From an uncultured Psychroserpens sp. (lineage in GTDB: Bacteria; Bacteroidota; Bacteroidia; Flavobacteriales; Flavobacteriaceae), in assembly GCF_947492715.1 (NCBI RefSeq), contig NZ_CANLNS010000001.1, forward strand, positions 434,001 through 498,000: a stretch of 64,000 nucleotides of DNA, written 5' to 3'. Shown one piece after another: positions 8,935 to 16,785 of the stretch (position 1 is its first letter; every line of letters begins with the position of its first letter). The position numbers and the translations under genes were made by a program. The notes under the pieces were generated by a model that made no database searches, was not told the origin of the DNA, and saw only the letters and a list, made by a program, of their open reading frames with translations.

Positions 8935-9237
8935 TTTAATAGATTTTGAGCGTTGAAAATTGTTTTATTTTCTTCGGAATTTTGCCACCTCAAGTCCGAA
9001 AGCGCTTTTAGTAATATCATCATGATGACTTACATGTGGGATATAATATATACGCTCCTCACGACGGTTTAGATTAAATCGATCGCAATTATTAAGTGAA
9101 ATTTAAGTCGTGTGTACCACTCTATTTTTGTTAAAGACATAACAATATTGGCCTCATAACATGAAACAAAATAATCTCATTAAAACTCAATTCTAAGGTT
9201 TCTTACTTAGCCTTTAGTTATATAAAGAAGCATTCTA
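8935..9237. other. Gene-free stretch of about 300 bases
   Basis: No convincing ORF, RNA gene or repeat is visible here. It holds the presumed promoter of the small exported gene that starts at 8934 and the trailer of the acidic protein gene that ends at 9238. CTAAG and CTTAG arms (about 9193-9210) can form a weak 5-bp hairpin after that stop, but there is no T-run to make it a clear terminator. Confidence 0.5.
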
Positions 9238-9555
9238 TTAGTCATCATCAGTTATATCATCGTGATGTTTTGGGTCTTGAACCGCTTCTGGGTCATCATT
9301 ATCGAACGCTTCATAATCCTCTTCATCATAGTTTTCCATTGTTGTCGCAAGTTTTGTACTCACCTTAACCAAGTATTTGGTGTCTTCGGTAGTCACCTCA
9401 ACGGCCTCAACAATTTCCTTATTAGCATTTGTAAACGATATAATATGTCCATCATCATATCCATACGGATACTTTTCAACTAATAAAGCTAAAATTTCTG
9501 GTGTTAATTTTTTAAAATCAACAATAACGCGTTTTAGGTTATCTCGTTTATTCAT
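9238..9555 (-). CDS. Conserved-looking acidic-tailed hypothetical protein
   Basis: A 105-residue protein. The first 70 residues alternate charged and hydrophobic residues (VIVDFKKLTPEILALLVEKYPYGYDD) and look like a small alpha/beta domain; the last 30 residues are strongly acidic (NYDEEDYEAFDNDDPE and a final DDITDDD). There is no signal peptide, so it is probably cytosolic. I believe similar proteins occur across Flavobacteriaceae, sometimes mislabelled, but I cannot assign a function. Acidic tails of this kind are typical of proteins that mask a basic partner, which is inference only. Confidence 0.65.
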   Translation of the reverse strand: MNKRDNLKRVIVDFKKLTPEILALLVEKYPYGYDDGHIISFTNANKEIVEAVEVTTEDTKYLVKVSTKLATTMENYDEEDYEAFDNDDPEAVQDPKHHDDITDDD

Positions 9556-9893
9556 AATCGTATATCTAGTAGGTTGCAGTTAAAGATATAGCATTCCCTT
9601 TTTTAAATTTGAATATATTAATAGCTAGTTAAAATTATAAAAATAATTTAATCTAAAGTATATTATTTTGGTCAATACTTAAAAATTGAAGATTAAATTT
9701 CGATTAAATATAGACTGTTGATTTACGTTAAAGTTGAGTTACTTTTTCCTAAAACACTCTAGATTTCATACTTTTATTAAAATTTCACTCAATGAGAATG
9801 TATTTTCGCTAAACAGAGTGTTACGCACACTCAATACTAGTTTAATGTAAAACACAGAGTGTTTAGATTTGATGTAAACAAAACAATATAATT
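9556..9893. other. Gene-free regulatory stretch with repeated CAGAGTGTT boxes
   Basis: This 338-base AT-rich gap lies between divergent genes. It carries two direct copies of CAGAGTGTT (9814-9822 and 9855-9863) and an inverted AACACTCT (9753-9760), all upstream of the carboxypeptidase-regulatory-like gene. No ORF of note or RNA gene is seen. Confidence 0.5.
9841..9871 (+). promoter_or_regulatory. Probable Bacteroidetes-type promoter of the gene at 9894
   Basis: TAGATTTG at 9864-9871 matches the Bacteroidetes -7 consensus TAnnTTTG exactly, and TTTA at 9841-9844 lies 19 bases upstream in the place of the -33 TTTG element. The start codon follows 22 bases later. A CAGAGTGTT box (9855-9863) sits between the two elements, where a bound regulator would block or remodel the polymerase complex. 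Confidence 0.5.
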
Positions 9894-10322
9894 ATGAAAA
9901 CACTAAAGATGAAAAGAATTACACAAGCTTTAGGTCTCATGGGAATAGTGATGATGGCTGCCCTAATCACCAATCCTGTGTATGCTCAAACACAAGCCGC
10001 TGTTACTGCTTCTGTTGTTGATCAACAATTAACCGTTAAAGGTAAGGTTAGCGATGACAAAGGGCCATTACTTGGAGTTAATATCGTGCTTAAAGGCGGT
10101 AAAGTTGGTACTGTTACAGATCAAAATGGTGCATTTACATTTCCGAGGGCATTAAACCCAGGGGACACTTTGATATTTAGTTTCTTAGGATATGAAAAAC
10201 AAGAAATTAAGATTGATGCAGAAACGACGTTTATTAATTTAATATTATCGTCTGATTTGGTAGAAATTATGGGAGCCGTATCTACAGATAAACCATACAA
10301 ATCTAAGCGTTCTAAAAACTAA
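9894..10322 (+). CDS. Exported carboxypeptidase-regulatory-like (CarboxypepD_reg) domain protein
   Basis: A 142-residue protein with a signal peptide (hydrophobic around residues 10-28, cleavage near VYAQT). Residues 47-118 form the beta-sandwich that normally precedes TonB-dependent receptors in Bacteroidetes: LTVKGKVSDDKGPLLGVNIVL, then TVTDQNGAFTF and FSFLGYEKQEIKI. Here the domain stands alone, with only a short basic tail (KPYKSKRSKN), and no receptor follows. Such stand-alone copies may bind or tether other surface proteins; that is inference. An in-frame ATG at codon 6 is an alternative start. It precedes the transglutaminase gene by 16 bases and may form an operon with it. Confidence 0.75.
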   Translation: MKTLKMKRITQALGLMGIVMMAALITNPVYAQTQAAVTASVVDQQLTVKGKVSDDKGPLLGVNIVLKGGKVGTVTDQNGAFTFPRALNPGDTLIFSFLGYEKQEIKIDAETTFINLILSSDLVEIMGAVSTDKPYKSKRSKN

Positions 10323-10338
10323 ACATAGCATTGTTTAA

Positions 10339-11352
10339 ATGAAAACAAGGCTATATGTATTGCTCTTCATAGTTGCATGGCCATCATATGCCCAACTATC
10401 TGATTTTGATCATATCAATTTTCGAAAAGCAGATAGTACTGCAATGGCTTGTAAGGATGAAGGGCTTTATAATTTACCTCAACTCACACAAAAGCTAACG
10501 TCTCACTTAGATACAGATGTAGAACGTTTTAGAGCCATCTATCTTTGGGTATGCACTAATATAGCTAATGATTATAGTCTCTATTTAAAAAACAAAAGGA
10601 AACGCTATAAATTTAAAAATGACAGTCTTAAACTTAGTGCATGGAATGACCGTTTTAAAAAAGTCATCTTTCGTAAGCTCTTAAAACAAAAACGAACCAT
10701 TTGTACGGGCTATGCCTACATTGTGCAGGAGCTTGCTAAATTAGCCAACTTAGATTGCGAAATTGTTCATGGTTTTGGGCGTACAAGCATGACCGATATT
10801 GAAAGGCTCAATGCTCCAAATCATTCATGGAATGCGATACAACTAAATGGCAAATGGTATTTATGTGATCCAACATGGGCTAGCGGAATTCCAAACCCAG
10901 AGACTAATGTATTTAAATTTCAATATAACGATGGTATGTTTCTAACCAATCCTCAGTTATTTGCCGTAAATCACTTTCCTTTAGATCTTAAATGGACACT
11001 ATTAGAAGGAGAGCAACCTAGTTTTGAAGATTTTTTGGCTGCACCAGTAATTTATGGTAAGGCCTATACCAACTTAACCGAACATGTAACTCCAAAAAAA
11101 ATGCACCATATCATTCAGAAGAATGACACTGTTCTATTTAAGTACCAACTTCATCAGGACGTTGATCCTGATAAAATTCGTTTTTTAATAGACAATGGTT
11201 ACAACAATAAAAAGATAAAGCCCACATCGACATTGATAGATGAAAAATCATTAACCTTAGAACATCTTTTTGATACTACAGGTTTTTACGATGTACATTT
11301 ATATATAGGTGACGACCTAATTTCTACATATACAGTAAAAGTAAAAAGTTGA
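10339..11352 (+). CDS. Exported transglutaminase-like (papain-fold) protein
   Basis: A 337-residue protein with signal peptide MKTRLYVLLFIVAWPSYAQ. The transglutaminase-core triad is visible: C122 in RTICTGYAYIV, H162 in NHSWNAIQLNGKWYL and D177 in CDPTWASG. The C-terminal 100 residues have no recognised domain and look beta-rich. Bacterial members act as cysteine proteases or cross-linking enzymes in the periplasm or at the surface; which applies is not determinable. It lies 16 bases after the CarboxypepD_reg gene and its TGA overlaps the TTG start of the YjbR-like gene. Confidence 0.85.
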   Translation: MKTRLYVLLFIVAWPSYAQLSDFDHINFRKADSTAMACKDEGLYNLPQLTQKLTSHLDTDVERFRAIYLWVCTNIANDYSLYLKNKRKRYKFKNDSLKLSAWNDRFKKVIFRKLLKQKRTICTGYAYIVQELAKLANLDCEIVHGFGRTSMTDIERLNAPNHSWNAIQLNGKWYLCDPTWASGIPNPETNVFKFQYNDGMFLTNPQLFAVNHFPLDLKWTLLEGEQPSFEDFLAAPVIYGKAYTNLTEHVTPKKMHHIIQKNDTVLFKYQLHQDVDPDKIRFLIDNGYNNKKIKPTSTLIDEKSLTLEHLFDTTGFYDVHLYIGDDLISTYTVKVKS

Positions 11353-11708
11353 ATATAGAAGACTATCGAACATATTGTCTATCAAAAAAAGGTGTTACAG
11401 AATCCTTGCCTTTTCCAAAACTTCAGAATATTCTCGTATTTAAGGTAATGGGGAAGATGTTCACTGCAACAGATATTGACACTTTTTCTAGTTTTAGTAT
11501 AAAATGTGTTCCAGAAACCATTGATGACTTAAGAGCGGAATATGCTTCACTTCAAGAACCTTCATATTTCAGTAAAAACCATTGGAGTAAAGTCATAATG
11601 GATGGATCCATTCCAAATACCTTATTATATGAATGGCTCGATATTTCCTACGGTTTAGTCGTCTCTAAACTAACAAAAAAAGAAAAAATTCAACTTCAAA
11701 AGTTATAA
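11349..11708 (+). CDS. MmcQ/YjbR family protein
   Basis: A 119-residue protein with the MmcQ/YjbR fold signature: an N-terminal helix with YRTYCLSKKGVTESLPF, FKVMGKMFTATD (about 31-42), FSIKCVP and near the C-terminus a YFSKNHWSKV block. The family has a CyaY-like fold and is proposed to bind DNA, but its physiological role is not settled. The start is TTG at 11349, overlapping the previous TGA as TTGA; no in-frame ATG precedes the conserved N-terminus. Its 3' end overlaps the end of the convergent pseudouridine synthase gene by six bases. Confidence 0.8.
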   Translation: MNIEDYRTYCLSKKGVTESLPFPKLQNILVFKVMGKMFTATDIDTFSSFSIKCVPETIDDLRAEYASLQEPSYFSKNHWSKVIMDGSIPNTLLYEWLDISYGLVVSKLTKKEKIQLQKL

Positions 11709-12569
11709 CATCTGCAAGGTATTTACCTCCTGCGGTGTTAAATGTTTCCAGTGCCCACGTGGTAAATCCTTTTTTGTTAAGTGACCTATTTGCACACAAT
11801 CTACCTTTATTATATCATACTTCAAATAGTCAAAAATGGTATGTAAAATAGAATTTCCAGTATTCTTAATCCTTAATCCAATCTTAGTCTTAGGTTGACC
11901 ATCTATATAACTTACCTCCTCAACAGATATCAGTTTCCCTTCAATTTTAAACCCGTCCTGTATCTTTTTGAAGTCTTCAAATTTTAAGTTTTTATCGAGC
12001 TCTATTTCAAACAATCTAGACACACCATTTTTAGAATTAGTAAATTTCTTAACAACAGTATCATCATTTGTAAAAAGTAACAAACCTGTAGAGTTTCTTC
12101 CTAATCGCCCAATAGGCTTAATGCGTGCATTAGTTGCATTTGATACCAAATCCATAACAGTTCGACCTTTGCTCTCACTCGTTGTTGTAGCGAAACCTTT
12201 TGGTTTATTAAGCAATACATAGGTCTTCTTTTCTGGATTGATTCGAGCACCATCAAAGCGCACCTCATCATCTAGCTTAACTTTATAACCCATTTCGGTA
12301 ATTACTTTTCCATTCACTGTAACACTTCCAATCGAAATATGCATATCGGCATCTCTACGAGAGCAAATACCAGAATTAGCAATGTATTTGTTTAATCTAA
12401 TTTCATCTGGATTGGACTTCTTTGTCCCTGTAGAGTTTTTTTTCTTTTGAGACGTTTGACCTCTAACAAAACCTTTGTCACCTCCTCTACCTGATTTTTT
12501 ATGTTCCGATTTATCTCCTCCTCTACCTGAAGTTTTACCTTTTCCACCGCGTCCTTGTTGTCTGCTCAT
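11703..12569 (-). CDS. RsuA/RluB/RluF-family pseudouridine synthase homologue with Asp-to-Gly at the catalytic position
   Basis: A 288-residue protein. Residues 1-52 are a Gly/Lys/Arg/Ser-rich extension with two copies of SGRGGDK (14-20 and 26-32). An S4 RNA-binding domain follows (about 57-105, RLNKYIANSGICSRRDAD), then the synthase domain (112-285) with YVLLNKPKGF. The family motif GRLDxxTxGLLL reads GRLGRNSTGLLL at 154-165: the codon at residue 157 is GGA, so the Asp that attacks uridine is Gly. Other family features such as LPRGHWKHL near the C-terminus are intact. It may bind RNA without modifying it, or a nearby Asp may substitute. The fold call is firm; activity is doubtful. Confidence 0.85.
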   Translation of the reverse strand: MSRQQGRGGKGKTSGRGGDKSEHKKSGRGGDKGFVRGQTSQKKKNSTGTKKSNPDEIRLNKYIANSGICSRRDADMHISIGSVTVNGKVITEMGYKVKLDDEVRFDGARINPEKKTYVLLNKPKGFATTTSESKGRTVMDLVSNATNARIKPIGRLGRNSTGLLLFTNDDTVVKKFTNSKNGVSRLFEIELDKNLKFEDFKKIQDGFKIEGKLISVEEVSYIDGQPKTKIGLRIKNTGNSILHTIFDYLKYDIIKVDCVQIGHLTKKDLPRGHWKHLTPQEVNTLQML

Positions 12570-12586
12570 AATGACTAAATTTTGCG

Positions 12587-12594
12587 CAAAGATA
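12587..12594 (-). promoter_or_regulatory. Candidate -7 element for the pseudouridine synthase homologue
   Basis: On the minus strand TATCTTTG matches TAnnTTTG, 17 bases before the ATG at 12569. No strong -33 TTG lies at the expected distance, so support is moderate. It faces a divergent -7 candidate at 12627-12634. Confidence 0.4.
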
Positions 12595-12626
12595 CCTCAA
12601 CCTTAAGTTAAAACCTATTTTGGTAT

Positions 12627-12634
12627 TAAATTTG
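12627..12634 (+). promoter_or_regulatory. Candidate -7 element for the LVIVD lipoprotein gene
   Basis: TAAATTTG at 12627-12634 matches TAnnTTTG and lies 37 bases before the chosen ATG at 12672. No exact -33 TTTG is seen at the usual spacing. Confidence 0.35.
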
Positions 12635-12671
12635 TAAATTGTTTGCTATCATCATTGTAAATCAAAGCATT

Positions 12672-13862
12672 ATGAAACATCTTATTCTAATTTTTGTATG
12701 TTTAATAATTACCTCCTGTTCTTCATCAGACGATTCAAATACAAATCCAACAGATGATGGTCCTATAAGTACTGATATAGCATTAACGTTGAAATGGGAA
12801 GATGAAATACCTACATTTTTACCACAAGCTATGGTTTATGATGAATTTGACAGGCCATTTCTGTTCTTAGTCGCTAAAGGAGGTGGATTATTAATTTTAA
12901 ATGATAATGGCGATCAAGAACCAACTCAGGCGGCTCAAGTTCCAATTACGGATCTTTATATGCTTCATGCCATGAATATCGTCCAAAAGGGAAATTATCT
13001 ATACATCGCGTTAGGTGATTTTTTTGATGGCGCCAATGGTTCAAAAGCTGGGTTAGCAATTATAAACGTAGAGAATCCTACAAACCCCGTTGTTGAAGGG
13101 CTCTGGGAAAGTGATACAACAATTGGTGGAAGTGCCATAGTAGCTGTGCAAGGCAATTATGCATACTTAGGCGCCATGGAGTTTGGCATATTCATACTTG
13201 ATATTGAAAATCCACAACAGATTACAGAAAAATCTAACTATACACCAGATCTAAATTACCCAGTTGAAAATCCAGATGGCTTACAAATACCTAACGCAAG
13301 AGGTATGACTGTTGTAGGAAATACTATGTACTTATGTTATGATGCTGGCGGTATTCGTATCATTGATATTTCCGATAAAGAGTTTCCTATGGAAATTGGA
13401 AGTTTTCACAATTTTGCTGCTATCGAAAATACACCAAAGGCTTATAATAACATTATTGTTAGCGGTAATTTAGCCTATTGTGCCGTAGATTATTGTGGTT
13501 TTGAAATATGGGACATTACAACGTTAGGACAAGAAGAATTAATTGGATGGTGGAATCCTTGGGATTGTAACACTCTTGGAAACCTATGGTTTAATAGTCC
13601 TGGTCATGCCAACCAAATGACCTTTGACGCTACCAACGAACTTATCTTTGTTAACACAGGCCGAAGTGATTTGTCTATTCTTGATGTATCCAATCCAGAA
13701 AATCCAACATTAAAGCAGTCTTATGGTGTATTTGATGATACACAAGCCACTTGGGGGATGGGTATGCACAATAATGATATTTATTTGCTTTACATTACAG
13801 CAGGTGTACCCCTTTATAGCAACTGGTCTGGTTTAAAAAAAGTAAGCTGGGCGTTTGAATAA
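12672..13862 (+). CDS. LVIVD-repeat beta-propeller lipoprotein
   Basis: The ATG at 12672 starts a lipoprotein signal (MKHLILIFVCLIITSCSSSD; Cys at residue 16), so it is preferred over an in-frame ATG 33 bases upstream that adds a non-signal leader. The mature protein of about 380 residues consists of repeats such as GLAIINVENPTNPVVEGLW, GIFILDIENPQQI, GIRIIDISDKEFPMEIGSF and DLSILDVSNPENPTLKQ, the LVIVD repeat that folds as a propeller and is common on Bacteroidetes and archaeal cell surfaces. It probably sits in the outer membrane as a binding or adhesion module. No enzymatic motif is seen. Confidence 0.85.
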   Translation: MKHLILIFVCLIITSCSSSDDSNTNPTDDGPISTDIALTLKWEDEIPTFLPQAMVYDEFDRPFLFLVAKGGGLLILNDNGDQEPTQAAQVPITDLYMLHAMNIVQKGNYLYIALGDFFDGANGSKAGLAIINVENPTNPVVEGLWESDTTIGGSAIVAVQGNYAYLGAMEFGIFILDIENPQQITEKSNYTPDLNYPVENPDGLQIPNARGMTVVGNTMYLCYDAGGIRIIDISDKEFPMEIGSFHNFAAIENTPKAYNNIIVSGNLAYCAVDYCGFEIWDITTLGQEELIGWWNPWDCNTLGNLWFNSPGHANQMTFDATNELIFVNTGRSDLSILDVSNPENPTLKQSYGVFDDTQATWGMGMHNNDIYLLYITAGVPLYSNWSGLKKVSWAFE

Positions 13863-13863
13863 C

Positions 13864-13890
13864 AAGTTACCAAAATAGCACTGGCAACTT
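13864..13890. terminator. Imperfect hairpin between convergent genes
   Basis: AAGTTACCA (13864-13872) and TGGCAACTT (13882-13890) form a 9-position stem with one mismatch, just after the LVIVD lipoprotein stop and touching the stop of the convergent nitrilase gene. T-rich sequence follows on the plus side only loosely, so it may end transcription in one or both directions. Confidence 0.4.
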
Positions 13891-14848
13891 AAGATGTTTT
13901 ATCTTTAAAAGAGACCGTAGATTGGCGTTCGCGATTTACTGATAACTGGGTAACATCTGGTCTAGAATAATGCCCAACAGGATCAAAATTTTGGCGCTCT
14001 TCTAAGATACGGTTAAAATCTAATGTGTGACAAATTAATCCTTCTTTATGTAAGACGGGCTCTACTAACCATTCGCCATCTGGTCCTGCAATGCAACTGC
14101 CACCATTGGCTAAAATTTCAGGAGCCTTCTTTAAAATTTGATCTAAATTTGGCGTATCTGTTGGAAAATCATCAGTAGTCATTAAGCTAGATACGGAAAG
14201 CACAAACGAACGGGATTCTCTTGCAATAAATCGCGTAATATCTTTCGTATTGTGATCACTTCCTGGCCACACAGCAATATGAACATTTTCACCTAAACCA
14301 TAGAGTGCTGCTCTAGGTAGAGGCATCCAATTCTCCCAACAATTTAACCCGCCAAGCGTAAAATCTTTTAAAGGATGTACACGTAGTCCATTACCATCAC
14401 CTGGAGACCATGTTAAACGCTCATCATATGTTGGTTGCAACTTACGATGAACAGACTGAATAGTTCCGCTATTATCAATATAAACCAACGATGCATAAAC
14501 ACTATGACCTCCTCTATCAAGCGGACGTTCAATAATGCCCAAATAGATGGCAATACCATATTGTTTTGCTAATTCACAAATAGTCTTTAAGTCTCCTTTT
14601 TCAATAGTAATTGAGTTACTCACATAATGGGCGTGTAGTTCTTTATTTACGTTTGTATTCCATTCTGCTCCACCTGTTAGTGCCAACCAAAACGGATATC
14701 CAGGAACTAAGCCTTCACCAAAAACAATAAGCTCTGCGTTTTGCTCGCCAGCTTCAATAATTGTTTGTTCAACCTTCTTCAGAGTTTCTGTTTTATTCAA
14801 CCAAACTGGTGAAATTTGTGCCAAGGCCACTTTAAGAGTATGATTCAT
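13889..14848 (-). CDS. Nitrilase-family carbon-nitrogen hydrolase
   Basis: A 319-residue enzyme with the catalytic Glu-Lys-Cys triad: E45 in IVFGEGLVPGYPFW, K136 in HRKLQPTYDERLTW and C170 in GGLNCWENWMPLPR. The CWENxxPLPR context and the YPFW segment are those of true nitrilases (branch 1, nitrile to acid plus ammonia) rather than of amidases or carbamoylases. No signal peptide, so cytosolic. Its ATG overlaps the TAA of the prenyltransferase gene by one base, placing it last in the isoprenoid cluster. A natural substrate cannot be deduced. Confidence 0.88.
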   Translation of the reverse strand: MNHTLKVALAQISPVWLNKTETLKKVEQTIIEAGEQNAELIVFGEGLVPGYPFWLALTGGAEWNTNVNKELHAHYVSNSITIEKGDLKTICELAKQYGIAIYLGIIERPLDRGGHSVYASLVYIDNSGTIQSVHRKLQPTYDERLTWSPGDGNGLRVHPLKDFTLGGLNCWENWMPLPRAALYGLGENVHIAVWPGSDHNTKDITRFIARESRSFVLSVSSLMTTDDFPTDTPNLDQILKKAPEILANGGSCIAGPDGEWLVEPVLHKEGLICHTLDFNRILEERQNFDPVGHYSRPDVTQLSVNRERQSTVSFKDKTS

Positions 14849-15750
14849 TAGATACGATTTAAAACAACATTTACATTAATTAAAACTATACTGAACACAC
14901 CAGCCACAATAATAAATTTCAAAATATTATGAAGTATTAAATAATGTGTTTTAGTCTTAGATTTCCATAACAATAGTAGAAAAACCAAGAGTAAAATTAC
15001 AGAAAAGTAAAAAAACAAATACATATGCCCTACATGATAGCTATGAAGTAACAGATAAATTGGTATACTTGAAAGCACAACCAATATGGTAAGCATTATT
15101 TTTGAAGCATTTTCTCCATAAACAATAGGTATTGTTTTGTAATCTAACAATAAATCTCCTTTCATGTTTTCGAGATCCTTGGTTAACTCACGCATAGAAA
15201 TGATTAAAAACAAAAAGATGGCATGAACGAAAATAACAGATTCGAAGTTCTTGTAATACAGGAAAATTGCAAAAAATGGTAAAATCGTTAATATGGCCGA
15301 AGTTAAGTTGCCTATAAAGGGAAGTTTTTTCAATTTATGTGAGTAAAACCAGATTCCGAAAATATAGATAGAGAAAAACAACACGGCTTTAAAAGACACA
15401 TAACTTGCCATAATTACAGCCGAAAAATTAAGCACAAAATAAAACGAAAGCTTTGTGTTCTGACTTACTAATTTATCGAGTTTTGATTTATTAGGTCTAT
15501 TAATAAGGTCTTTTTCAGAGTCATAGAAATTATTAATTATATAACCTGCCGCAATCGTTGCTGCAGACGCTAAAACCAGCATCAATAAATTAATATCAAA
15601 AACCACTTCTTTGAGAGGTTTATCATGGGCTAAAATATAAATAGAAGTCAAATATTGGGCAATGACTACAATGAGAATATTATAACCGCGAACGACAGAA
15701 AACATGCTAAAAAATTTCAGCAAGATATGTTTTTGTCTACGAGAAAACAT
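14848..15750 (-). CDS. UbiA-family prenyltransferase (geranylgeranylglycerol-phosphate geranylgeranyltransferase-like)
   Basis: A 300-residue polytopic membrane protein with about eight helices. The first Asp-rich motif is NNFYDSEKD (residues 73-81) followed by INRPNKSK, and the second is in LTKDLENMKGD (near residue 190), so the Mg-diphosphate binding sites of UbiA enzymes are present although the first motif begins NN rather than ND. Flavobacterial homologues are usually annotated as geranylgeranylglycerol-phosphate geranylgeranyltransferase, but the acceptor is not proven. It follows the mevalonate kinase-like gene by 10 bases, consistent with use of the polyprenyl diphosphate made from that pathway. 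Confidence 0.82.
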   Translation of the reverse strand: MFSRRQKHILLKFFSMFSVVRGYNILIVVIAQYLTSIYILAHDKPLKEVVFDINLLMLVLASAATIAAGYIINNFYDSEKDLINRPNKSKLDKLVSQNTKLSFYFVLNFSAVIMASYVSFKAVLFFSIYIFGIWFYSHKLKKLPFIGNLTSAILTILPFFAIFLYYKNFESVIFVHAIFLFLIISMRELTKDLENMKGDLLLDYKTIPIVYGENASKIMLTILVVLSSIPIYLLLHSYHVGHMYLFFYFSVILLLVFLLLLWKSKTKTHYLILHNILKFIIVAGVFSIVLINVNVVLNRI

Positions 15751-15760
15751 AAATGGAATT

Positions 15761-16702
15761 TTAGAAGTTATAAACCACTTCTAATTTGTAATCTTTAAGA
15801 GATTGCTTAGCGCGATCAATATCTTCAGTAAAACCTAAGATATAACCACCTCCACCAGAACCGCAAAGTTTAAGGTAGTATTCATTGGTTTCAATTCCCT
15901 TTTTCCAGAGTTCATGAAATTGTTTCGGTATCATAGGTTTAAAATGATTAAACACAACTTTAGACAACTGTTTTGTGTTTTTAAATAATGACTTAATATC
16001 ACCTTTTAAGAAATCTTCAACACAAGCATCTGTATGTTTAATAAATTGATCTTTCAACATACTTCTAAATCCTTCTTGCTTCATGTTTTCCATAAAAATA
16101 CGAACCATAGGTGCTGTTTCACCAATAATTCCAGAGTCTAGTAAAAACACAGCGCCTTTGCCATTTGCCTGTTGTGCAGGAATCCCTGTAGCTTCAATAT
16201 TATCTTTTGAGTTGATTAAAATAGGTATACTTAAGTAGCTATTTAATGGATCTAAACCAGAAGATTTTCCATGGAAAAACGACTCCATTTCAGAAAAAAT
16301 CACTTTGAGTTTTAGTAATTTTTCACGTGTAAGATTTTCTAAAACTGTAATCTTATTATGGGCATACTTATCATAAAACGCTGCCACTAGCGCGCCACTA
16401 CTTCCAACGCCATAGCCTTGCGGAATTGAAGAATCAAAATACATTCCTGCCTCTACGTCTCTATTTAACGCCGTCATATCAAAAGTCACTAATTCATCAT
16501 CCATGTCTTTTAAATACGACACAAATTGTTTTAAGCTTTCATTTGATTTGATGGCTTCTTCAGACGGATTCTCATCGGTCTTCAAGGCGCCATTATAAAA
16601 ATTGTATGGAATGGATAAACCTTTAGAATCTTTAATGATTCCATACTCTCCAAACAGTAAGATTTTTGAATAAAAAAGAGGTCCTTTCATGTATTTAAGC
16701 AA
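15761..16702 (-). CDS. Mevalonate kinase-like GHMP kinase
   Basis: A 313-residue GHMP kinase. The N-terminal LLFGEYGIIKDSKGLSIPY, the ATP-binding SIPQGYGVGSSGA (residues 92-104), FHGKSSGLDPLNSYLS (catalytic Asp region) and a C-terminal LCGSGGGGYILGF are all present. The order and sequence suit mevalonate kinase, and the adjacent diphosphomevalonate decarboxylase supports it. In-frame ATG codons at residues 1 and 5 are both possible starts. The gene lies 83 bases after the decarboxylase gene and 10 before the prenyltransferase. Phosphomevalonate kinase is not in the window. Confidence 0.82.
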   Translation of the reverse strand: MLKYMKGPLFYSKILLFGEYGIIKDSKGLSIPYNFYNGALKTDENPSEEAIKSNESLKQFVSYLKDMDDELVTFDMTALNRDVEAGMYFDSSIPQGYGVGSSGALVAAFYDKYAHNKITVLENLTREKLLKLKVIFSEMESFFHGKSSGLDPLNSYLSIPILINSKDNIEATGIPAQQANGKGAVFLLDSGIIGETAPMVRIFMENMKQEGFRSMLKDQFIKHTDACVEDFLKGDIKSLFKNTKQLSKVVFNHFKPMIPKQFHELWKKGIETNEYYLKLCGSGGGGYILGFTEDIDRAKQSLKDYKLEVVYNF

Positions 16703-16785
16703 TTGGCTTTAACAAATATACGTATTATTATACTATTTGGTTTATAATCCATAGTTAAGACCATGGTAAATTATTGACATTGGCT

